Of a DNA stretch of 33,311 nt, positions 15,095-21,445 are shown piece after piece. The stretch is from positions 1 to 33,311 of the forward strand of contig JAVBPE010000010.1 in the NCBI GenBank assembly GCA_031549865.1, in the 5' to 3' direction. The stretch is from JAVBPE01 sp031549865 (GTDB lineage: Bacteria > Bacillota_I > Bacilli_A > Acholeplasmatales > Anaeroplasmataceae). Positions within the stretch are counted from its first letter, which is position 1, and the number at the start of each line of letters is the position of its first letter. The notes under the pieces are model-generated. The model made no database searches. It saw nothing but the letters and a program-made list of their open reading frames with translations, and was not told the origin of the DNA. Position numbers and translations under genes: made by a program.

Positions 15095-16342
15095 ATGATT
15101 ACAGATTATGAATTGAAAGAAAAATTTACAGAGAGTTTAATTTTAAATATTTATAATGAATATTTTGAATTGAGACCAACTGCATATTCAAATAAACAAA
15201 AATTAAAAATAAATAACTATTTAACAAGAAAAAGCTTTGAAAAAAATTTGATGCAAAATATTAGATGTATAGTAAAAAAAGTGATTAATGGGAATTACTT
15301 TTTTAAAAATTTTATTGAAATTAAAATACCAAAACCAAACAGCTTAAAATTTCGTGAAATAAACATACCTAATATAGAAGATTTCTTAGTGCAAAAAGGG
15401 TTACATGCTATTATTTTCCCTTACATAGAAACAAAGTGTTCAATAACTAATTTTAATTATGGATTTAGAAGAAAAAAAACTTATAGAAATGCTATTTCAA
15501 AAATTTATAATAGTATTCAAAATGGATATACAGAAGTTATTTCTACAGATATAATTTCTTTTGGTAAAACAATTGATCATGACAGTTTAAAAAAAATTAT
15601 AAATCAAAATTTTGATAAAAAAAGTATTATATCTAAACTGTTATTAAGATATATTGCTACGGGCAGCTTATTTGAGAATGTTTTTATAAAAAGAACAATC
15701 GGTCTTCCTGAGGGGGGATGTTTAACATCTGACTTAGAAAATTTATATCTAAATGAATTAGATAATTATATAGCAAATTTTTTGGACAATCATTCGTGCT
15801 TTGTAAGATATGTGGACGATATTGTAATTTTGTCTAAGGATAGAGAAACCTTGATAAGCATTTTCGATAAAATGAAATTTTTTTTAAATAATGAGCTGAA
15901 ATTGAGTGTTTACGAAAAAATTAAATTTAAAATGGTAAATTTATTAACGCCATATGAATATATCAAATTTGCAAACTTTAATATATCAAAAAAATGTATT
16001 TCTTTAAATAACACTAAAATTAAGAAATTTAAATTAAGAATAATTAATTTAATAAATGATAAAGAAAAAAACAATAGTCTAAATGAAATTGTTGACAATA
16101 TTAATATTTCTATGGCAAAAAATAAAAATTTAATTGATGAAATTGAAGCAAAGCAGTTTAGGGCCATTATAGATATATTATTTATAAATAATTTATCGTT
16201 AATTAAAGGCCTTGACACTTGGATGTCTAGAACTGTAAGAAATTATTGTATAAATAAATTTGGCTATAGCACAGATTTAAATTATTTAGATAATCTTATG
16301 TCTTTAAAAAATGCATATTATGAATATCATAATAGATTCTAA
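15095..16342 (+). CDS. Reverse transcriptase 1 (unassigned, non-retron, non-DGR type)
   Basis: A 415-residue RNA-dependent DNA polymerase. The order of motifs is that of group II-like bacterial RTs: IPKP (78-81), a DFLVQKGL stretch (96-103), YGFR (122-125), the first catalytic Asp152 (TDIISFGKTIDH), GLPEGGCLTS (203-212), and the catalytic YVDD (239-242). All three catalytic Asp are present. No maturase, HNH or integrase domain follows; the last 120 residues are Lys/Asn/Ile-rich and look helical, as in the Abi and unknown-group (UG/DRT) defence RTs. Retron NAxxH/VTG and DGR xGxxxSQ motifs are not seen. I start at ATG 15095, 9 nt after GGGGG (15081-15085). It leads an operon; the next gene starts 24 nt later. 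Confidence 0.85.
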   Translation: MITDYELKEKFTESLILNIYNEYFELRPTAYSNKQKLKINNYLTRKSFEKNLMQNIRCIVKKVINGNYFFKNFIEIKIPKPNSLKFREINIPNIEDFLVQKGLHAIIFPYIETKCSITNFNYGFRRKKTYRNAISKIYNSIQNGYTEVISTDIISFGKTIDHDSLKKIINQNFDKKSIISKLLLRYIATGSLFENVFIKRTIGLPEGGCLTSDLENLYLNELDNYIANFLDNHSCFVRYVDDIVILSKDRETLISIFDKMKFFLNNELKLSVYEKIKFKMVNLLTPYEYIKFANFNISKKCISLNNTKIKKFKLRIINLINDKEKNNSLNEIVDNINISMAKNKNLIDEIEAKQFRAIIDILFINNLSLIKGLDTWMSRTVRNYCINKFGYSTDLNYLDNLMSLKNAYYEYHNRF

Positions 16343-16366
16343 TTTTTATGCCTGGAAGAGGGGAAA

Positions 16367-17209
16367 ATGACAAAATTAATAAATGTTGTGATTAGAGGTT
16401 ATGGAATAATTACAGATGGGATAATTAAAAGATTAAAAAGTTTTGATGAAAAATATCAAATTTATTTAGTAAGTGAACATTTTAATCAACAAATCGAAAA
16501 TATTAAAATATTTAAATCTTTAGAAGAATTAGATGATTTAATTCAATATGATATTATTTTGTCTTCATTTAGAAATGTTGAAGACAGCGAGAGGTTCTGG
16601 ACATCTCAATCATTTTTAAAATTATTTAAAAATAAAAAAATACATTGTATTGAAACTTCCACGTTAAGTTATAACTATATTATAAAATGGGGATCGTATA
16701 TATCACAAATAGGTTGTATCCCAGTAGAAGCACCGCTTACTGGAAGCAAAATGGGATCTTTAAATGGCAAACTATCATTTTTTTTATTTTTTGAAGCAGA
16801 AAAAAATGAATTAAATAACCTTCTAAGTGATATAAGTTTAAATCAATATAGATTTAAAACACTTGGAGAGGCAACGAAATTTAAATTAGTTTATAATACT
16901 TGGGGAGCTTTTTTATTATATAGCATTAAAATATTTTTGCCTTATTTAATAAAATCAAATGATTTCGATATTATAAGTAAAATAATATGTAATGATGGTT
17001 GGATGTCAAAAGTATGTGAAGGAAAGCTAAAAAAAATACTAACAAATGATTATGAAGATGTTAGCTTTTCATTAAATATGATGAATAAAGATATTAATTA
17101 TTTTTTAAAGATATATGAAGTAAATAATTTAAGTTTAAAATATATAATAGATGATTATTTATCAAAGGAGTCGGAATGTGATTTTTCTATTATTTCAAAA
17201 CTAGAATAA
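16367..17209 (+). CDS. Beta-hydroxyacid dehydrogenase-like oxidoreductase
   Basis: A 280-residue NAD(P)-dependent enzyme of the 3-hydroxyisobutyrate/6-phosphogluconate dehydrogenase superfamily. The N-terminal Rossmann strand-turn is VVIRGYGIITDGI (residues 7-19), with an unusual loop. The substrate motif is EAPLTGSKMGSLNGKL (121-136), equivalent to the family's DAPVSGG..GA..G.L. Lys173 in GEATKFKLVYN fits the catalytic lysine. The C-terminal NKDINYFLKI segment matches the family's KD helix. Imine reductases share this fold, so a C=O or C=N reduction is possible. GAGGGG precedes ATG 16367. It is the second gene of the RT1 operon and is very A/T-rich. Confidence 0.75.
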   Translation: MTKLINVVIRGYGIITDGIIKRLKSFDEKYQIYLVSEHFNQQIENIKIFKSLEELDDLIQYDIILSSFRNVEDSERFWTSQSFLKLFKNKKIHCIETSTLSYNYIIKWGSYISQIGCIPVEAPLTGSKMGSLNGKLSFFLFFEAEKNELNNLLSDISLNQYRFKTLGEATKFKLVYNTWGAFLLYSIKIFLPYLIKSNDFDIISKIICNDGWMSKVCEGKLKKILTNDYEDVSFSLNMMNKDINYFLKIYEVNNLSLKYIIDDYLSKESECDFSIISKLE

Positions 17210-17228
17210 TATAAAGGGTGTGGGGAAT

Positions 17229-17975
17229 GTGGAAGATAAAGAATTAGCAAAAATATTTGAAAAATGTAATATAGATTTTTCATTGTTTTTATCTGGATCA
17301 TATGGTAGAAATGAACATAACGAATATTCAGATGTAGATTATTTAATAGTTGTAGAAAATATTTATAGTTGTTTAAATATGAGAAAATATTTAGAAGATT
17401 TAAACAAAGAAAAGAAAAATTATAATTATTCATTTATCATATGTTTAAAATCTTCTTTTATAAAAAACAAAAATAATTTATTCGTTAGAAGTATAGATAC
17501 TAGCGAAAATTATATTGATAAATTACAATTGATAAAAATAATTAAAAAAAATCTATTAAATAAAAAAGATATATGCAAATATAATATACAAGCAGCATTT
17601 TACTATTTGACAAAATATTTTTCTACCAATAATGATTACTATTTAAAAAGAACTTACGGTTTTTTTTATAAATATATTGCGAAAGATGTCACAAATTATT
17701 TAAATATAAATAAATTTAGTATAAAAGAAAATAATGGAGCCAATTTTTTACAAAATGAAATCGTTAACTTATATAATAATCCAGTAATAGATATTATTAT
17801 AATCGAAAAAATTATTAGATTAATCAAAGAAGAAGAGTTATGTATATCATCTATATATTTTATTAATTCATTTTACTTGAATCAGTACACTAATATTTAT
17901 GATGATATGAAAAAACTTATTTTTTTAGAGAATCAAGAATTACTCCCCGAAATTTCTATTTTTGAATTAAGGTGA
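17229..17975 (+). CDS. Nucleotidyltransferase-fold protein
   Basis: Residues 22-40 carry the nucleotidyltransferase signature: Gly23-Ser24, then GR and the metal-binding Asp35 and Asp37 (SDVDYL). Such enzymes transfer NMP to proteins, RNA or small molecules. The remaining 200 residues are helical, Lys/Asn-rich and not recognised, so the target is unknown; a GlnD-like or kanamycin-nucleotidyltransferase-like layout is conceivable. I start at GTG 17229, 10 nt after AAAGGG (17213-17218); GTG 17220 in the same frame is too close to that site. It follows the dehydrogenase closely and its stop overlaps the SD of the next gene. In a biosynthetic setting it could activate or modify an intermediate by nucleotidylation (inference). 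Confidence 0.65.
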   Translation: MEDKELAKIFEKCNIDFSLFLSGSYGRNEHNEYSDVDYLIVVENIYSCLNMRKYLEDLNKEKKNYNYSFIICLKSSFIKNKNNLFVRSIDTSENYIDKLQLIKIIKKNLLNKKDICKYNIQAAFYYLTKYFSTNNDYYLKRTYGFFYKYIAKDVTNYLNINKFSIKENNGANFLQNEIVNLYNNPVIDIIIIEKIIRLIKEEELCISSIYFINSFYLNQYTNIYDDMKKLIFLENQELLPEISIFELR

Positions 17976-17980
17976 ATAAT

Positions 17981-18505
17981 ATGATTGTTAATACATTAGG
18001 ACCTAATAAAAGTGATTCATATAATGCTGCAGTTAATTGGCTTAAGAATTCAGATGGACAAATCATAACATATGCTTCATTTGAGGATATATTTAATAAT
18101 ATTGATAATTTGATTGAAGAATATATAATAATGCCTGTTGGTTTTGAAAATAAGTACACAGGAAAAAATTGGGTGCATTATCATTTTACGTATATAAAAA
18201 AACTAGATGTAATAAATACATTTATATTAAAAACAAAAGAGATGTATTTAATTGAAAATGTTGAATGTAAAAATTTAACTGCAATAATTCATTCATCAAC
18301 AGAATCGTTTTTAAAAAATAATATAGATGATAAAGTCCAGGTTTTTTATGAAAATAGTAAATGCCTTGCCTATGAAAAATTTTTAAATGGCCAGTATAAA
18401 TATTGTATTGCTTCAAAAGACGTTTTTGAAGAAAAAAGTTATGGACAAATTATAAAGCAGTTTACTCCAACTATGGTATGGATTGTATATCTTGTAAGAA
18501 AATAA
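17981..18505 (+). CDS. Prephenate dehydratase/BacA-like protein
   Basis: A 174-residue protein resembling the periplasmic-binding-like fold of prephenate dehydratases and of BacA, the prephenate decarboxylase of bacilysin synthesis. Matches are VNTLGPNKSDSYNAAVNWL at residues 3-21 (family: LGPxGSxSxxAA), a YASFEDIFNNI block (31-41), MPVGFEN (51-57, where dehydratases have P-x-E-N-S), and a terminal SYGQIIKQFTPTMVWIVYLV that parallels the end of BacA. There is no ACT regulatory domain and no chorismate mutase domain, and the dehydratase Thr-Arg-Phe motif is not obvious, which favours a BacA-like rather than PheA role. AAGGTGA (17969-17975) precedes ATG 17981 by five bases. Confidence 0.6.
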   Translation: MIVNTLGPNKSDSYNAAVNWLKNSDGQIITYASFEDIFNNIDNLIEEYIIMPVGFENKYTGKNWVHYHFTYIKKLDVINTFILKTKEMYLIENVECKNLTAIIHSSTESFLKNNIDDKVQVFYENSKCLAYEKFLNGQYKYCIASKDVFEEKSYGQIIKQFTPTMVWIVYLVRK

Positions 18506-18517
18506 AGGGGGTATGTT

Positions 18518-19171
18518 ATGTTACGATTTCCAAATGAATTCAGCGGGGATAATTATTCTGTTAATGTAGTTTTAAATGAATTTTATGATTTTAGGGATTT
18601 ATTAAAAGAAAAAAATGATTTAAATTTATTTACAAATGAAATAATAATTACTTTTTCAAAAATGAAATCTACAATAAATGAAATAGAGCATATTAATTAT
18701 TATGAAGTAATCTTTAAAATAGTTGTGAAAAAAAATGATAAAAAGTATCTTTTTCCTTTAATTACATTTGTTAATAATGAAATTTCATTAATAAGAGGCT
18801 ATTTTTTAGGCTTTTATAAAATAATGGACAATACGATAATTATTAACGAAAATAAATTATATATTAATAATCAATATGTTCAAATTAATTTAGATATAAA
18901 AAAGATAAGTGAAAACGAACACATCAAAAATGATTTTATTGAGAATCTTACATATCCGTTTTTATTATATAAAAATTTTTTCTTTTCAAATAAAATAAAC
19001 GAGAAAGGATATTACACATTAAAATGTAAGGATTCAACAAACGAATTCATAAGTTATAATAATATTGAAAATAAAGATATTAATTTATTTAATTTGAAAA
19101 TAAAACAAATATCAAATATATATAGCAACTGCAGTGGATTTACACTTGTAGGTACACAAATAAATGAATAA
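18518..19171 (+). CDS. Possible acetoacetate decarboxylase-fold protein
   Basis: A 217-residue protein without a firm family. Residues 61-101 resemble the acetoacetate decarboxylase core: a YYEVIFKIVV strand, then YLFPLITFVNNEISLIRGYF and LGFYK, parallel to the family's Y-x-E..., xxxYxDDxxxIxxGRExxGFPK. Lys101 would be the Schiff-base lysine. The N-terminal residues fit a weak lead-in and the C-terminal half is unrecognised. Family members also act as aldolase- or dehydratase-like enzymes in natural-product pathways. AAAGGGGG precedes ATG 18518 by six bases. It overlaps the aminotransferase gene by 8 bp. Treat the function as tentative. Confidence 0.4.
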   Translation: MLRFPNEFSGDNYSVNVVLNEFYDFRDLLKEKNDLNLFTNEIIITFSKMKSTINEIEHINYYEVIFKIVVKKNDKKYLFPLITFVNNEISLIRGYFLGFYKIMDNTIIINENKLYINNQYVQINLDIKKISENEHIKNDFIENLTYPFLLYKNFFFSNKINEKGYYTLKCKDSTNEFISYNNIENKDINLFNLKIKQISNIYSNCSGFTLVGTQINE

Positions 19172-20306
19172 ATATACTAAAGACAGATTTATAAAATGGA
19201 ATGAAGAGACGCTTTATAATTTATATCGCGATTCTTCTTTATCGCCAATGTGGGTTGCAGATATGGATTTTAAAACAAGTAAAAAACTTGCGAATAAATT
19301 AATACAAATGTCAAATAATCGAATATTTGGATATTCAGCAGATACCAAGCCAGAAATATATTTAAAGAAATGGTTAAAAAGCAAATATGAAATTGATGTT
19401 TTAGAAAGTGATTTTATTGTTACTTCAGGAACAATAATTACTTTAAGTGTTTTAATTGATAAAATGACTAATAAAAATGCAAAAGTAGCATATTTTAATC
19501 CATCATATTATGTATTTAATAAAATTATAACTAGATTAGAAAAGATACCATGCCCCTTTGAATTTTCTTTTGATGATAACGGACAGCCTTATATAAACTT
19601 TGATATTTTAGAAAATTTCTTTAATTCAAATAATATAGAATGTTTTTTGTTGTCTAATCCTAATAATCCTTTAGGTATTGAATTAAAGGAAGAAGATTTA
19701 CTGAAATTGATTTTATTATGTGAAAAATATAGTATTTTGATTATATCTGATGAAGTACATTGCGATTTTTGTTTTGATAATAAACATAATTTTCTATTTG
19801 AGCTTAATAATTATAATAACTTTTTAGTTTTACTATCTCCATCAAAAACTTTCTCAATATCAGGTCTAAAAATTTCTTATATAGTTTGCAAAAATGAAAA
19901 GTTGAAATCGAAAATGAAAAAAATATTGTCAAATTACTCTTTACTCGATCCAAATTGTTTTGCTAGAGAAGCCGTAAAAACAATCTATACAAATCAAAAA
20001 TGGTTTGATAATATATATAACAAAATAAAGCGAAATATAATACATTCAAAACAATTTTTATGTAAGTATTTACCCAATTTAAAAATTATTGATTCTAATG
20101 CAACATATTTGCTTTGGTTAGATTTTTCTAATTATTTTTCTAAGGAAGAAATTATTAATTTCTTTGAAAAAAAATGTAAAATAGCTGTTGATTATGGATA
20201 TATATATGGTGAAAATTATTCAAGCTGTATAAGGTTGAATGTTGCATGTAGTTCTTATAAATTGAAAAGAGTTTTAAAAATAATTATAAAGCATTTAAAT
20301 AATTAA
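19164..20306 (+). CDS. PLP-dependent fold-type I aminotransferase or C-S lyase, PatB/MalY-like
   Basis: A 380-residue pyridoxal-phosphate enzyme. The PatB/MalY family blocks are clear: KWNEE and PMWVADMDFK (28-37), NPNNPLG (165-171), SDEVHCDF (195-202), and the PLP lysine Lys228 in SPSKTFSISGLK. Late RLNVAC holds the carboxylate-binding arginine. Family members cleave C-S bonds of cystathionine or transaminate amino acids; sequence alone does not choose. With a BacA-like protein and reductase upstream, transamination of a keto acid to an amino acid is an attractive role (inference). The start ATG 19164 lies within the end of the previous gene, with only a weak SD, so translational coupling is likely. 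Confidence 0.85.
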   Translation: MNKYTKDRFIKWNEETLYNLYRDSSLSPMWVADMDFKTSKKLANKLIQMSNNRIFGYSADTKPEIYLKKWLKSKYEIDVLESDFIVTSGTIITLSVLIDKMTNKNAKVAYFNPSYYVFNKIITRLEKIPCPFEFSFDDNGQPYINFDILENFFNSNNIECFLLSNPNNPLGIELKEEDLLKLILLCEKYSILIISDEVHCDFCFDNKHNFLFELNNYNNFLVLLSPSKTFSISGLKISYIVCKNEKLKSKMKKILSNYSLLDPNCFAREAVKTIYTNQKWFDNIYNKIKRNIIHSKQFLCKYLPNLKIIDSNATYLLWLDFSNYFSKEEIINFFEKKCKIAVDYGYIYGENYSSCIRLNVACSSYKLKRVLKIIIKHLNN

Positions 20307-20311
20307 AATTA

Positions 20312-20320
20312 TGATATAAT
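20312..20320 (+). promoter_or_regulatory. Extended -10 promoter for the epimerase gene
   Basis: TGA precedes TATAAT (20315-20320). The predicted start near 20327 leaves a leader little longer than the AAGGAG SD (20328-20333). Confidence 0.6.
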
Positions 20321-20342
20321 GTTAAAAAAGGAGAAAAAAATT

Positions 20343-21299
20343 ATGAAAAAAATTTTATTCACAGGTGGAGCAGGGTTTATTGGCTCACATATAGTAGAAA
20401 AATATATTGAGTTAAATCATGAGGTAATAATAGTAGACAATTTTTCTTCAGGGAAAATGTCTAATTTAAATAATGTAGTAAATTCACCCCTATGTCATAT
20501 AGAAAATTGTGATATAACTAATGTAGAAGAATTAGAAAAGGTTTTTATTAAATATCAACCAACAGTTATTAATCATCATGCAGCACAAAAATCGGTATCT
20601 TATTCAGTTGAAAATCCAATTTATAATGCAATGATAAACGAAATAGGATTATTAAATTTGATTACTTTAGGAGTTAAATATAAAATCGATAAATTTATAT
20701 ATGTTTCAAGTGGAGGAGCATTATCAAAAGAAATTTTAAATGATGAAAAATCATGTGAAAATGATATTCCTCAATTAAAGTCTCCATATGCAATAACAAA
20801 ATACTGTGGAGAACATTATTTAAGAAACTATTCAGAATTATATGGATTTAGTTGGATTGGATTAAGATATGCAAATGCATATGGACCTAGACAGATTGCA
20901 GACGGAGAGTGCGGTGTTATTCCTATTTTCCTAAATAATCTTTTTGCACAAAAAGAATCGATTTTATTTACATATGAAGATATGCCAAGAGGTTGCACAA
21001 GAGACTATATTTATATTAACGATATTGTTGATTTTAATGTTTTAGCTTTAAATACAGATAAAGGATTAAATGATGTATATAACATAGGAAGTGGAATAGA
21101 ACTGCCAATTTTAGATATATATGATGAATTAATAAAAGTATTTGAAACAAATATCCCTATTAGAATTGCAGGCCCTAGATTGGGTGATATTAAGCGTTCG
21201 GTACTTGATACGGCTAAAGCGCAAAGAATTTTTGGATGGAAGCCTACTTTTACTTTATCAACTGGATTAAATGATTTGAAAAAAAATTATAACAAATAG
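20343..21299 (+). CDS. NAD-dependent epimerase/dehydratase, UDP-glucose 4-epimerase-like
   Basis: An extended short-chain dehydrogenase that acts on nucleotide sugars. The NAD-binding TGGAGFIGSH is at residues 7-16, the catalytic set is Ser122/Ser123 with Tyr149 and Lys153 (YAITK), and late blocks RYANAYGPRQ and DVYNIGSG match GalE/WcaG-type epimerases. At 318 residues it is full length. ATG 20343 is chosen because AAGGAG (20328-20333) sits nine bases ahead; an ATG at 20319 overlaps the promoter and SD. It has its own promoter yet lies only 36 nt after the aminotransferase gene. It could supply a sugar to the operon's product, or simply be cell-surface metabolism. Confidence 0.88.
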   Translation: MKKILFTGGAGFIGSHIVEKYIELNHEVIIVDNFSSGKMSNLNNVVNSPLCHIENCDITNVEELEKVFIKYQPTVINHHAAQKSVSYSVENPIYNAMINEIGLLNLITLGVKYKIDKFIYVSSGGALSKEILNDEKSCENDIPQLKSPYAITKYCGEHYLRNYSELYGFSWIGLRYANAYGPRQIADGECGVIPIFLNNLFAQKESILFTYEDMPRGCTRDYIYINDIVDFNVLALNTDKGLNDVYNIGSGIELPILDIYDELIKVFETNIPIRIAGPRLGDIKRSVLDTAKAQRIFGWKPTFTLSTGLNDLKKNYNK

Positions 21300-21307
21300 C
21301 AAAGTAT

Positions 21308-21335
21308 TGTTTTTTCGATTTAAAAATGTTAATAT
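21308..21335 (+). promoter_or_regulatory. Promoter of the RT2 leader
   Basis: TTGTTT (21308-21313), 16-nt spacer, then TGT-TAATAT (-10 at 21330-21335). The transcript would start near 21341, on the first base of a perfect hairpin. Confidence 0.6.
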
Positions 21336-21340
21336 AAAGT

Positions 21341-21445
21341 GTAAATTCTTTTGATGAATTTACTGCATTAAGCATTAAAAGATTACCTATATGGTTGCAG
21401 TATTGATATTCTCAGGTATACTGCCCAAAACGAGGAGGATATCAA
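21341..21445 (+). ncRNA. Structured RT2 leader with an SD-covering pseudoknot
   Basis: A perfect 8-bp hairpin lies at the 5' end (21341-21348 with 21356-21363, 7-nt loop). A second stem of 7 bp (21397-21403 with 21418-21424) has a 14-nt loop whose first ten bases (21404-21413) pair fully, with one G-T, to 21435-21444. That is an H-type pseudoknot with a 10-nt A-rich third loop (21425-21434). The second stem takes in part of the GAGGAGG SD and ends one base before the ATG at 21446, so folding should block initiation. Function (autoregulation or RT-bound RNA) is inferred. Confidence 0.65.

Noticed and set aside
15275..15304. Terminator-like hairpin inside RT1
   Set aside because: A 12-bp stem with one G-T is present, but most pairs are A-T in A- and T-runs, which arise easily at this base composition.
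14901..16342. Retron (msr-msd plus RT)
   Set aside because: The leader lacks the outer a1/a2 repeats and a long msd stem, and RT1 lacks the NAxxH and VTG motifs.
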